DNA from: Euclidia mi
Lineage: Eukaryota; Arthropoda; Insecta; Lepidoptera; Erebidae
Assembly: GCA_944739405.2 (NCBI GenBank)
Contig: OX123182.2
Location: 59,709,183-59,773,182, forward strand
Direction of reading: 5' to 3'
DNA: 64,000 bases
The stretch's first letter is position 1; each line of letters starts with the position of its first letter. Below, in pieces: positions 54,101 to 64,000 of the stretch. A model generated the notes under the pieces. The model was not told the origin of the DNA. It was given only the letters and a program-made list of their open reading frames with translations, and made no database searches. A program made the translations under genes and the position numbers.

Positions 54101-54940
54101 ATGAAGGAAAAGAAGAATGGAAGAAGAAATATCAATCTAAGCACATGGAATGTGAGGGGATTGAATAAACCTGGGAAAATTGAAAACGTTGTAGCCGAAA
54201 TGGTGAGATTACAAGTAGATATTATGGGTCTTGGTGAGATAAAACTAGCTGAAAGCGACAAAACTGTTATGGACGAAACCACATTATACTATACGGGGAA
54301 CCCTGCAAATGAAAAGAATTACCATGGAGTAGGTATTCTAGTTAAAAACAGCATAAAACAATATGTTAGCAAAGTCATTCACTACTCTCATAGATGCATG
54401 ATGATTAAAATTAATGCTCATCCATTCAACCTCAACATTGTACAGGTATATGCGCCTACTGCGGACAGTGCTGAACAAGAAATAGAAGAGTTTTATGAAG
54501 AAGTTAAAGATATTTTAAAATCAACAAAATCACAGGATATTACAATAGTAATGGGGGACTTGAACGCAAAAGTGGGAAAAGGTGAAGAAGGAAAAATTGT
54601 TGGTAAATTTGGTCTAGGACAGAGAAATGAACGAGGAGACAAGCTAGTAAACTTTTGTGCTGAAAATCATCTCGTCATTACAAACACTTGGTTCCAACAT
54701 CCTCCGAGGCGTCTGTACACCTGGCGGTCACCTGCTGACAAAGCATCACGGATAGTGAGAAACCAAATAGATTTTATCATGATAAATGATCGCTTCAGGA
54801 ATTCCATAACTAATGTGAAAACATATCCAGGAGCAGACATAAAATCAGACCATAACCCTCTTTGGGCAAGGATGGAAATTAAATTAAAAAAGCTAAAGCC
54901 TAAATCTACTCATACAAAATTAAATCTGGAACTAATTTGA
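54101..54940 (+). CDS. APE-type endonuclease domain of an RTE-type LINE (truncated ORF2)
   Basis: The 279-codon frame is intact and holds a complete-looking APE-like endonuclease, which nicks target DNA to prime reverse transcription. Motifs in order: INLSTWNVRGLNKPGKIENV (Asn motif, residues ~11-30), VDIMGLGEIKLAES (catalytic Glu; ~40-53), GVGILVKNSIKQYV, NIVQVYAPTADSAEQE (Tyr motif), ITIVMGDLNAKVGKGEEGK (Asp-x-Asn), NHLVITNTWFQHPPRRLYTW, NQIDFIMINDRF and ADIKSDHNPLWARM (catalytic Asp-His pair). The start ATG follows a long leader. The frame ends in TGA four codons past 54932, where MULE sequence begins because of a tandem duplication, so the RT half is lost. Similar domains appear in host CFDP2-like annotations, but the context here is a LINE. 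Confidence 0.85.
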   Translation: MKEKKNGRRNINLSTWNVRGLNKPGKIENVVAEMVRLQVDIMGLGEIKLAESDKTVMDETTLYYTGNPANEKNYHGVGILVKNSIKQYVSKVIHYSHRCMMIKINAHPFNLNIVQVYAPTADSAEQEIEEFYEEVKDILKSTKSQDITIVMGDLNAKVGKGEEGKIVGKFGLGQRNERGDKLVNFCAENHLVITNTWFQHPPRRLYTWRSPADKASRIVRNQIDFIMINDRFRNSITNVKTYPGADIKSDHNPLWARMEIKLKKLKPKSTHTKLNLELI

Positions 54941-56205
54941 GCATAGTCTCACTCATCTACGTTCTTATGCCTAATAAGCAGGAACGGTCTTATGAAGACT
55001 TTTTACATCACTGATGCAAAAATACCTACTTGGACACCGCTTACAATGATTGTTGACTTTGAAATTGCTGTGATAAATGTTAAAAAAAATATTTCCTGAT
55101 GTTTAACTACTTGGATGTAATTTCCACTTCAAACAAGCACTGGCCAAAAAAGCTCATGCCTTACATTGGAATGACATTGAAGAGAAGAGACACTTAGCCA
55201 TGTGTGCTGCATTGGCCCATATAAAGAAACAGGACATTGAAGACGCTTGGTTACACATCATGGAAAATGCTCCACAGAACGATGCACTCACAAAATTCAA
55301 CGACTATTTTGTAGCCCAGTGGATAGATAACACTAGTATAGAGTTTATTTGGAATGTAGATGGGGCTCGCCATAGGACAATAAATCTTGCAGAGCCATGG
55401 CATAAATGTTTGAACAATAAAATGGGTAAAAGAAAACCTAAAATGCTTCAGTTTCTGGATACTCTTAAAAATGAGGCTGATCATATAGATTGGAAAATGA
55501 AACATTTTAAATTTAATACACCACTCCACTAAAGATGAGAACACGTTGATCTTTTGCATATGACAAAAAATTGAAAACTATTTTGGACAATTACGATAAC
55601 ATGTCCCTGGCTGAAGTCCTTAAAAACTTTCTTTTATGCAGCATTTTAAAGAATTGTAACATACGTAAATTACCAAAAAAAGTGATTATTACTGTGATTT
55701 AATTATTTTTCTATTGTTTTTGTTATAACTGTAATGTTGCAGGCAAATCAGTCTATTGCAATAAATCTACATATTTATTATTATACTTGTAAGTAAAAGT
55801 GCGATTTTTATGTGGATGTAATTCACAAAAAAAATGTGATTATTACTGTGATTTCATTATCTTTTTACTATTTTTCTTATAATTGTAATGTTTTAAGCAA
55901 TTCATGTTTATTTAGGATTGGGCATGTCACGCAGTCCTTGACTACGCGGGCTCAAAAGCGCACAAAACCAGACAGACAATATTACCTTAAATTTTAGCTG
56001 TAAGTAGAACTGTGATTTTTATGTGAATTTCTGTAATTATTAAAAATAAAGAAATAACGTTTTATTCTTCATTGTTTGATTTTTCTGCTGTCTGTACGGA
56101 AATAAACAATATGGCGGACTTTCTTTCATAAAAATAAAGTTGTGGCGAGTTTACACATACTTTTTTTCGTGGCGAATTTACTTTATGGCGAATGTACAAC
56201 AACCC
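54933..56205 (+). pseudogene. MULE 3' part, second copy
   Basis: A copy of 50887-52159 with the transposase piece at 55200-55532 (MCAALAHIKKQDIEDAWLHI) and the right terminus (GGCGAATGTACAACAACCC) at about 56205. It has no left end. It exists because of the tandem duplication and not through transposition. Confidence 0.88.
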
Positions 56206-57340
56206 ATAATTTAATTTGGATAGAACCAAGGCCTCAACCAGTTTTACGCGCAAGTCCTCTGACAAGTATGATCGCATTTGATAGAGAATACACAACCTAT
56301 AAAAGCAGTTACGTGCCAATTCTGCTACATGTTTTTCATACCTCAGGTTCGAATCAATGTACAGACCCAGATTGCGAGCTTCATCTACTCTCTCAATAAC
56401 CTCTCCCTTGATTGTTAGACTAAACGTAGGTAGTTGATTTAGCCTTGTTTTGGTACCAAACAAAATATATTTAGTCTTTTTAGGATTAAGCACCAGAGAG
56501 TTTATTTGTGCCCACTCAATAATGTTACTAAGATCCTTATTAAGACCAGCGATGGCCTTCGAGAAATCTTTTGGCTTGAAAGACACATATATTTGAATAT
56601 CGTCTGCGTAAATGTGATACTGCGAATTATTTAAACATTTTGCAATATCAACACAATATAATATTAAATAAAATAGGTCCAAGAATTGATCCCTGGGGAA
56701 CTCCCCTGGTGATAAGGGAAACTTCAGAAACGACAGATTCTCTACTGTTTGAGCGCAGTTCGACTCTCTGACTACGGCAGGACAGATAGCTGTGGAACCA
56801 ATTCACTGCTTTGCTATCGAAACCGTAATATTTAAAATTTTTTAGTAGCAATGAAATATTTATACTATCAAAAGCGCGGAACAAATCAAGTAGTACTAGT
56901 AGTGTGCACATGCCCTGGTCTTGTGCAGACAAGATATTGTCTGTGACGTCGAGTAAGGCGGTAGCCGTACCACGTCCTTTCCTAAATCCCGACTGGAAAA
57001 TAGGTAAGATTTCATTTTTCTCTAAATATTCTGACATTTGCTCGCATACTAGTTTCTCCATGATTTTTGACAGGCATGGGAGAATACTTATTGGACGAAG
57101 ATCACCTATAGCCGCTGGACTAGTCGTTTTCGGCAAGGGCCTGACAGTAGCCATTTTCCATACATCAGGGAAAGTTGATGTTAGTATGGAAGTGTTAATG
57201 ATATGTGTAATAGTTGATAGTGATTAGGGAAGAGTTAACATCAACATCTCCAGGTTAATGGCATCACAACTCTCAGCATTAGTTATAACCCCTCGCATGC
57301 CCTGCTCTAAAATGCATTTTCTCCGGTAGTGTCCAGCCAT
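56206..57340 (-). pseudogene. LINE E: RT proximal part (copy 2, less damaged)
   Basis: Same gene piece as 52160-53290, but here the frame is open from MATVRPLPKTTSPAAIGDLR through SGFRKGRGTATALLDVTDNI, LVLLDLFRAFDSINISLLLK, NFKYYGFDSKAVNWFHSYLS and TRGVPQGSILGPILFN (57154-56648). It shifts frame, and the next frame holds NNSQYHIYADDIQIYVSFKP. The stop of copy 1 near 52797 is absent, so it arose after duplication or differs between alleles. The C-terminus is replaced by the MULE end. Confidence 0.82.
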
Positions 57341-58133
57341 TTTGAGGATGTAACGTTTATAAGATCCTAAGTTATAAAACTTTAATTTTCTCGCGTTTGG
57401 TATAATTATATGACGTAAATTTTGAACCGTATACAGTTCTATATGAGAATTATATTAAATTAGCTTACCTTTAACATTTTCATATCGAAAAAAAAAAAAT
57501 GCAGGTCACTTTGTTTTTTCTTACACCATGTGATTTTTTTTTCCAAAATACACATAAATTATTCATGAAATTCCCTTTCTTACTGCACTAATATTAACAC
57601 GGGTAGACAACGCGACGGTTTTATACATTAATTTAGCACAGTTCACCGATATTACTTCACAATAACCATTTATTCATAGCAGCGAAAATATTTGCGCGAT
57701 CATTTTGACGATCCGACGGAAAACATTTCTCACTTACAAAACATGGGGAGTAAGGGGAGAACGGCAAACACCATCTAATCCGACCCAATTGTCTGGATTC
57801 TAATCTGACCAAATAGGTTTCCGTGGTGCTCCCTGCTAGACAACTGACGGGGCTCTGGCGACCGAGTCAATGGCGGTATAACCATTACCCGACTGGGAAA
57901 CCAGTTGGAAGAGGCTTCAGCGGCCTAGGAGTCTAAATACCTCCGAAAAGCCTGGTGTAGAAGGAAATTGGGGCCCCACTACACTTTCATGCCCTTAGTA
58001 AACCATGTTGTCCACACTAAATAGACCGATTCTGCCGTGCCAACCGAGTAGCGCTCGGCGTCGTTGAGTTGCCGGGCTCGACGATGTTAAATTAACTACT
58101 GGCGAAGAACCAAATGCGAATAGTATCAGGATT

Positions 58134-59153
58134 ATGAAGGAAAAGAAGAATGGAAGAAGAAATATCAATCTAAGCACATGGAATGTGAGGGGATTGAATA
58201 AACCTGGGAAAATTGAAAGCGTTGTAGCCGAAATGGTGAGATTACAAGTAGATATTATGGGTCTTAGTGAGATAAAACTAGCTGAAAGCGACAAAACTGT
58301 TATAGACGAAACCACATTATACTATACGGGGAACCCTAACCCCAAATTTTATAATTCTAACGATGCACTTCCTGACGACTGGCTCTTGTCCATTTTGACG
58401 CCTCTACCCAAAAAGGCCAAAGCGAAACATTGCGGTGACCATAGAATGATTAGTGTCATGAGCCATATTTTGAAAATATTCCTAAAAATCTTACACAATA
58501 GAATTTATGAGAAAATAGAAGAGAACCTAAATGAAACGCAGTTTGGATTTAGAGCTGGGTTGGGTACAAGAGATGCTCTTGTGGCTATTCAGGTTCTCAT
58601 ACAAAGATGCTTAGATGTTCAAATGGATGTACACTTGTGTTTCATAGACTTTGAAAAAGCTTTTGATAATGTTAAACATGATAAGTTGATAGAGATATTA
58701 AAAACGATTGGAATAGATGGTCAAGACATAAGATTTATAGAAAAACTATACTGGAATCAAACGGCTAACATAAGAGTTGATAACTCACTAACAAAAGAAA
58801 TTAAAATTGAAAAAGGTGTAAGACAGGGGTGTATCTTGTCGCCGTGTTTATTCAACCTCTACTCGGAATATATTTTCAATAAGGCTTTCGAAGACCTGGA
58901 ACTAGGCATTCGTGTTAATGGACAGCTGATACAAAACATACGCTATGCCGACGACACCGTACTTTTGGCCAATAACCCTCATGACCTTCAAATTATGTTA
59001 GAAAAACTAAATGATGCGCTTTTGGAATCTGGTTTAAAAATAAATACAGATAAGACTAAATACATGAAAGTTAGTAAGGATACAACATCTTCAGTAGTGG
59101 ACTCCATTAAATTAAAATTAACATTACACACCATGTATTTATACAGGGTGTAA
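58134..59153 (+). CDS. Fused endonuclease start plus RT frame of an RTE-type LINE
   Basis: The 339-codon open frame joins ~68 residues of the endonuclease (INLSTWNVRGLNKPGKIESV, GLSEIKLAES, TLYYTGNP) in frame to the RT: LLSILTPLPKKAKAKHCGDH, KILHNRIYEKIEENLNETQF, GFRAGLGTRDALVAIQVLIQ, HLCFIDFEKAFDNVKHDKLI (first catalytic Asp), EKGVRQGCILSPCLFNLYSE, IQNIRYADDTVLLANNPHDL (YADD) and GLKINTDKTKYMKVS (thumb). All RT active-site motifs are present without a stop. The endonuclease part keeps the Asn and Glu motifs but lacks the GDLN and SDHN parts, so it cannot nick DNA. The C-terminus stops inside a MITE end at 59145. It is probably a deletion product; whether it is expressed is unknown. Confidence 0.8.
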   Translation: MKEKKNGRRNINLSTWNVRGLNKPGKIESVVAEMVRLQVDIMGLSEIKLAESDKTVIDETTLYYTGNPNPKFYNSNDALPDDWLLSILTPLPKKAKAKHCGDHRMISVMSHILKIFLKILHNRIYEKIEENLNETQFGFRAGLGTRDALVAIQVLIQRCLDVQMDVHLCFIDFEKAFDNVKHDKLIEILKTIGIDGQDIRFIEKLYWNQTANIRVDNSLTKEIKIEKGVRQGCILSPCLFNLYSEYIFNKAFEDLELGIRVNGQLIQNIRYADDTVLLANNPHDLQIMLEKLNDALLESGLKINTDKTKYMKVSKDTTSSVVDSIKLKLTLHTMYLYRV

Positions 59154-59513
59154 AAAGACCCTTAACGAAAACTGAAATCCCATGTTGTACCAATCACTAC
59201 GATTTTTTTTACTTCAGCACCATACCTGGGAAATTACTGGTTCAGGTAATATTGAGACACAAATTTACTATACAATTTTCTAATAAGGTACAAAATCGAT
59301 GCATTTACCCCGCATGGAGTATAGATGCCATGACCCCATGGATATATAGGTATTACGAGCATTGCACGCGCGCGCTTTTAATTGCGGTTTAAAAAATGTG
59401 AAAACTTAAAAAATTTACGTTTTCCAGGTATTATTTTTGGTTAGTATGACTTGGCAAGATGTCCACAACCAGTAGAGTTCGGCTTGGTGATGGGTCTTGT
59501 GACACCCTTATAT
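59145..59513. mobile_element. MITE with CAGGGTGT/ACACCCT ends
   Basis: The left end CAGGGTGTAAAAAGACCCTT and the right end (reverse strand) AGGGTGTCACAAGACCCATC form imperfect ~18-bp TIRs. TA-rich flanks (TTTATA, TATAAA) suggest a TA-type target. The interior (GTATAGATGCCATGACCCCA, GCATTGCACGCGCGCGC) has no coding frame. It terminates the fused RT frame. Superfamily unknown, possibly Tc1/mariner-like. Confidence 0.65.
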
Positions 59514-59535
59514 AAACATAATAGTCAATATTTTT

Positions 59536-59620
59536 AGGGTTCCGTGCCTAAAAAGAAAAAAAAGGAACCCTTATTATAGGGTCACTTTTTTGTCCGTCTG
59601 CCTGCCCGTCTGTCTGTCAA
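59536..59620 (+). repeat. Repeat family B, partial
   Basis: AGGGTTCCGTGCCTAAAAAG, GGAACCCTTATTATAGGGTC and CCGTCTGCCTGCCCGTCTGT match the first ~90 bp of the copy at 45820. Confidence 0.7.
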
Positions 59621-59629
59621 AACTCTATG

Positions 59630-61155
59630 TTTTGGGAATATTATTATAGTATATTATTTACCCATGTTCTTTTGCATCCATAAAACGTTATCATTTTAAC
59701 AAAGTTTCTATTGTCAAAGCAAACTTTAAAATGAGATTATTCAAAATTTAGATTTCCTTTTGAGGCCGTGTATGTTAATTACCTTTATAGTCAACCTGCG
59801 TACAAACCAATTACGATGGAAATCGATCAGCCGCTCGAGCGTCATGGAGTAACTACTACCAAAATTTTTTTTTAAGTAAATCACTTCAACTGTCTTGCTA
59901 TGGTTTTTACAGTCGAAATAAATACTTATTATTGCCAGAATCTATCTCATCATCTGTGATTATCAACAAATATGAATAACAGGCCATCAGTCGTGAAATT
60001 AATAAATGTATTTAAACGTATGTAAATCACTGTATATTTTAATTAGTGGACGCTTAAACTTGTATCACCTTCGTACCGTCTTTTGCAAACCACTAAATTA
60101 AGTTGTGTATTACATAATATACAATATCACGATTCGTGTTTCAAACGAATCTGTTACTGAAAGAGTTAGATATTCATACGTAAAATTTGAGGTCACCTTT
60201 CTGTTTTCATCGAGCAAAATGAATATATGAATAAAAATCTGGTCGGAAAGCAACGGGCATCTTTAATATATTTTGAAGCTTACCATATTATGTGAATTTT
60301 GTTTATCTACGATGATACAATTTTTCACAAGTCAAAGGGAGGTATTTATCGAAAATACCTATCGAAATCCAGCTCTTTAATAATAGGGTATATTTTATTT
60401 TATATTATACGATATATTTTATTATGTTGTCTTACTAATAAACCTCATAAAATAAAATCCTATAGTAATAGTTATTAGAGGCATTGGCGCCTATTATACA
60501 CAAGAGATCAGTGCTCAGTCATCTAAAACACGATCAACTGCAAATAAAACTAAAAGCACAGCATAACAAATAATGAATCCAATTAAATACATTAAATTAA
60601 TTAGGTATCCCCACGCATCGACCGCATTAATAGGCACCCGCTGGGATTTCAGCATTAGACCGTACGAAGATTGGATTAGTGGTAGAATAATTTAATAATG
60701 AAACTAAGCTTCGGGCAAACAACCTCGTTTTGGTTGTTTCTTTCTTTCTCTTTTACTCTCTTTATAACAGTTGAGATGTAAATACTCGTGTAATATAATG
60801 ATTTTGTACCGATAGTTTGCCTATGGCTGGTAGTACTTTTGCTTCGGGCTATATTGACTGTATATGATCGTAGCTGTGTGAATTGTCAACGGTGATACGA
60901 AGCGTGAACTTTCGGTCAAATAAATTGCCTGTTGAATTGCTTTGGGATACAGGCAGCTGTATAAAGAAATATCGGGTAACCTCCTACCTACCAATATCCA
61001 TTCGTTTAGAAATATGACCTATGTATAATATAATAAAATGTTTAATAATAAATGTACCTACGCTGGAAGATATTTTCAAACCTTTGCGATTTGTGTCCGG
61101 TAATAGACACCTGGCATTGGCAGGATCTTAAACAATTGTAATTATTATGCATTTT
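59630..61155. other. AT-rich stretch, nothing recognised
   Basis: No coding region, RNA or clear repeat seen. Confidence 0.5.
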
Positions 61156-61159
61156 AATT

Positions 61160-61350
61160 GATACAACGTTAGCCTAGTGGAGATACCAACGGACTGCCAT
61201 GCAGAGGGTATCGGGTTCGAATCCACGGCGTGTACCACTTACTTTTTGAAGTTATGTGCGCACTAAATTGTGTGCGTATTAAGTTCGTGGCGTAGATTCA
61301 AACCCCATACCCTCTGCAGGGCAGTCTGATGGTATTTGCAGAAATCTATC
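61160..61350. repeat. Two SINE family 2 heads in inverted orientation
   Basis: A plus-strand head (GTTAGCCTAGTGGAGATACC, GGGTATCGGGTTCGAATCCA, with A and B boxes) at 61166-61225 faces a minus-strand head (GATTCAAACCCCATACCCTC, GCAGTCTGATGGTATTTGC) at 61290-61345. Neither has the RTE-type tail. They can pair over about 55 bp. Confidence 0.75.
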
Positions 61351-61359
61351 GCCGCCTCA

Positions 61360-62265
61360 ATAAATATCAACCATCTAGGACTGATTACGTATCGTCATAG
61401 GTTACATCAGCCGGCGCACGAGACGCCTTATAATAATAGGAGTTATAGTTGATTCCTGTTATAAATAAACTTTTCTGATGAGAATCATGATAAGTTTTTC
61501 TAGCCACCATCATTTGCCAACACTTTAGAAGTAGCTTTAGACTGTGTTCTGATTTTATCAAAGATTAAAACCAAATTCACTTATACATAAATAATGATAT
61601 GGCCGATAGGAATATTTAATGAACTTATCAAGAATTAATCGTATTTTTGGTATAACACATCTTAGTTCGATGAAGGACATATTTTCATAAAATAAAGTGT
61701 CGTACTCTATAAAGATTTCAAAATAAGCCTAAGTGGTCAATCGTATAGACTGCTTCGTTAGGGATAAAATTAAATGGAGAGTCGTAATTACACATGGTAA
61801 TGTTTCAGTCTCGATTTCCAATCCGATCAGAACGACCTTATTTCAAGGCAGGCAATAGTATAACTACTTACTGGCTATATTTAATTTTGAACACATTTAA
61901 TATCAAAAAAAGGATTTCTATAGGACTATAAAAAATGTGAAATAACAAGGATAAGTTATTAAGGCAATTTGTATGAAAATTATTTTTGATAATGTTGTTG
62001 AAATTGAAAAGTTCTCTATGGTTGAAAAAGCAGACAACCTTATTAAATTGAAATATAGTTGCGATATTATAACATGTGACGTACATGTTGGCCCAAGTAT
62101 GTACCTATAATATACATAATCACTATAACACAACTTTGCAACCTTTAAGCTGTATGAGTTTAAATGTTTGTTATAACATACTTCAAGATTACAACAAAAT
62201 ATTATAAAATGTAAATCAGTCACAAAATTTGACACTCTTTAATGTATAAGCTTTTTTTGCGAGCG
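61360..62265. other. AT-rich stretch, nothing recognised
   Basis: Two overlapping minus-strand frames (61868-62235) are hydrophobic and AT-driven; no domain. Confidence 0.5.
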
Positions 62266-62270
62266 TTTGC

Positions 62271-62299
62271 AGTGAATCTCAAAGTGATTGAGATTCACT
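62271..62299. repeat. 12-bp perfect inverted repeat
   Basis: AGTGAATCTCAA and TTGAGATTCACT around AGTGA. Confidence 0.85.
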
Positions 62300-62712
62300 A
62301 AAAACCACTGAAATTTACTGATAGTTAACCATCAAACAATATACCCCGCTACTTTTAAACATACATTTGCAAACAAAATACGTTCCACATTGATTTTATC
62401 AGTAGTATTTCCAAATACCTATGTCCCAAACTAATCCAAAATCCGATTGACCCTAAAGTTATTCACAGTTAATTACTTTTCACACGTACACCTTTTTCAA
62501 ACAGAAGTCAGCCACTATCAAAGGAATCCCTATAAAAACAAAGGATGGTCAGATGTAATAGGGTGCGCAGCGTAGGGGTGGAATAAGGTCAGTGACTCCC
62601 ATCCTCTCAGTAAGATAAGCAGTATCATTAATATTACCGACATCTTGCGACTGAATAATGGTAAATGCGATCATGTGAAAACTTTATGGAATTTCATTTT
62701 CACGCAGAACAT

Positions 62713-62745
62713 AAAAAATGCATCATAAAATATGATGCATTTTTT
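62713..62745. repeat. 15-bp perfect inverted repeat
   Basis: AAAAAATGCATCATA (62713-62727) and TATGATGCATTTTTT (62731-62745) around AAA. The right arm ends in a T run. Confidence 0.85.
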
Positions 62746-63124
62746 AAAAAATCTAAAAATTTTTTAAAAGAATTTTTATATCACTTTGTATCGTATTATT
62801 TAAGGATCGATGACTAATCTCCAAGCTTAAATAATTATGCAATTACCAGCATGTAGTGAGTTTTTTTATTACTACAGTAAGCAGTATGTCATATTCATAA
62901 TTATATTTCACCTTTCACCAGTATCATCAGTCACGTATATGCAATACATAAACTGTACCACTATGAGAAGGCTTCAAAACTAATAGTCCACCACACTGGA
63001 CAAGTGGGGGTTAGCAGAGTTCGTCTTTCGAGAACACTATGAAGAGCCCTTAGATTTATAGGTTTCCTTATTATGCTTTCTTCTAAAAGTTAAACCAGCG
63101 ATAATTAACTATTTAAAATCAACC

Positions 63125-63270
63125 TTAAGGCGCTGTCCTAAGCGACTGTTTTGGTAAATGAGGGGGTGAAGCAGGGGAGGTGAAGCGAGCTTAGCTCCGT
63201 CTACTGCGGGGCGCCCCCCTTCATTCTCGTCGCGTGCGACCGTATTCTGGCGACATCCGTATTCCAATAT
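63125..63270. other. GC-rich block, unassigned
   Basis: AAGGCGCTGTCCTAAGCGAC, GGGGTGAAGCAGGGGAGG, GCGGGGCGCCCCCCTTCATT and CGTCGCGTGCGACCG stand out from AT-rich flanks. CGTCGCGTGCGACCG is partly self-complementary. No domain or family recognised. Confidence 0.35.
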
Positions 63271-63627
63271 TTCAAAATCGCAAGCAAAACGTTTTAGCAT
63301 ATTGAATTGAGATACTGATATTAAAATTTATATTACATACATCAATCTGTTTGTACAATATAGGCATAGCGCAAGTTTTGTTCTCAGTGCAGCCATGAGC
63401 AAAACTGGTTTACATTAGACGTTATAGGTATTAATAGTTGACGAAAGTAGGTAAATACCTACGTGCCGTAAGATGATAAAAATAATTAAGTCAGTTCCAT
63501 GTATAGAGAGGTCATTATTATGTTTGTTTTGTTTTTGTATAAAAATAGTGAAGCAGTTCATAGAATACCTACATCTAATTTCATTCCTGCCAGTTTTCAA
63601 ATCTGTTTTGCAATAAATTGGCTGTGA

Positions 63628-63706
63628 CATACGGACGGACAGACAGACAGACATTGCGAATCTATTAGGGTTCCGTTTTTACAATTTTTGCCTACGGTAC
63701 CCTAAA
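63628..63706 (-). repeat. Repeat family B, partial
   Basis: ACGGACAGACAGACAGACAT, TATTAGGGTTCCGTTTTTAC and CCTACGGTACCCTAA are the reverse complement of the start of family B. Confidence 0.7.
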
Positions 63707-64000
63707 AAACACAATTCTGCTCTACTAAGCGCAAAAGCCGTATCTCAACTAAAGCGAGTTACGAGATAATTGAAGTTTAGTAAAAGTTGATTTCTTTTAT
63801 TTATTTATGGATGTTTATTGTTATTATAGGTATAATTATTATGGTAAGGGTTTCGAAATACGTCGCCGTTTTTAGGGGTTGTGAGTGATTGGAGAGGGAG
63901 GAGGGGAGGTCTTGAAACCCCCCTCACCATTTTCACTTGCCGGAAATACTTGGTTTCCTCTGAAAAAAAAAACTCCAAACATCGGTGTGTATGGCACTGC
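63707..64000. other. No recognised feature
   Basis: AT-rich, with a purine-rich run (GGAGAGGGAGGAGGGGAGGT) at 63891-63910. Nothing I can assign. Confidence 0.45.

Larger units (their letters stand above)
50887..54932. repeat. Tandem duplication unit 1 (~4.05 kb)
   Basis: Contains the 3' part of the MULE, LINE E proximal RT, the GC-rich leader and the RTE endonuclease. The next unit starts at 54933 at a TAATTTGAGC junction shared with 50887. The copies look about 99% identical, with visible substitutions (GTAGTTGGGG against GTAGATGGGG at 51313/55359) and a 9-bp indel near 53395/57440. Confidence 0.9.
54933..58338. repeat. Tandem duplication unit 2, shortened by a deletion
   Basis: Follows unit 1 from 50887 to about 54306 (equivalent to 58338), after which the sequence leaves the endonuclease and jumps into RT codons. 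So unit 2 has lost the rest of the endonuclease and continues into LINE sequence that unit 1 lacks. Confidence 0.9.

Noticed and set aside
54101..54940. Host gene similar to CFDP2 (craniofacial development protein 2)
   Set aside because: Such names in insect annotations usually come from LINE endonucleases. Here the frame follows a LINE leader, lies in a tandem TE duplication and its RT half is found in the next unit.
59100..59160. Natural C-terminus of the RTE protein
   Set aside because: The last codons (TMYLYRV) are read from the MITE terminus TTTATACAGGGTGTAA, so the stop is acquired.
61868..62235. Two overlapping minus-strand frames with membrane-like segments
   Set aside because: AT-driven Phe/Ile/Leu runs, no signal of a family, overlapping each other in different frames.

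Overview
The window reads as animal nuclear DNA, most likely from a moth or butterfly (Lepidoptera). The pointers are: tRNA-headed SINEs with the ATAGGCTCGCC and CCCCTTCGGGG blocks; a second SINE with an RTE-type tail containing CCAGCAGTGG and GATGATGAT; a LINE ORF1 of the kind that shares a domain with baculovirus FP proteins; and R1-, RTE- and Jockey-like reverse transcriptase relics. I recognise no host gene, functional tRNA or rRNA gene, CRISPR array or operon. Nearly every open frame longer than about 80 codons that I can name belongs to a transposable element, and most are broken.

Layout. 0-6 kb: an AT-rich stretch, a Harbinger-type MITE nested in a LINE/SINE tail, an R1-clade ORF2 relic, a rearranged SINE, then a Penelope-like GIY-YIG endonuclease frame between two ~805-bp inverted arms that also carry mariner ends. 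6-12 kb: reverse-strand LINE relics (A and B) with a 1,336-bp tandem duplication that looks identical by eye, and a LINE ORF1. 13-24 kb: a LINE tail, the first copy of a ~200-bp repeat (family A), an RTE pseudogene split by another retroelement, RT fragments, a foldback repeat, LINE C and a SINE with a 12-bp target-site duplication (TSD). 24-31 kb: a hAT-type MITE with a perfect 8-bp TSD and two TTAA-flanked piggyBac-type elements, one with a decayed transposase. 32-40 kb: RTE and LINE C relics, an assembly gap (33924-34123), Jockey-like LINE D split by a 5S-rRNA-like SINE, and a third TTAA-flanked element. 41-42.5 kb: a short reverse-strand LTR retrotransposon with two LTRs, polypurine tract, primer-binding-like site and 5-bp TSD. 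45-47 kb: SINE, repeat family B and a foldback repeat. 47.7-59.5 kb: an RTE relic, LINE E with a Mutator-like transposon inserted in it, and a second RTE-type LINE. About 4 kb of this block is duplicated in tandem, and the second copy holds a 339-codon fused endonuclease-RT frame. 59.5-64 kb: AT-rich DNA with repeat fragments and small palindromes.

How the parts relate: the elements do not form a pathway. They are layers of insertions (MITE in LINE tail, SINE in LINE, LINE in RTE, MULE in LINE, SINE in piggyBac gene, repeat A in TTAA element), reshaped by tandem and inverted duplication. This suggests gene-poor, TE-rich chromatin. The identical and near-identical tandem copies may be recent duplications or assembly artefacts.
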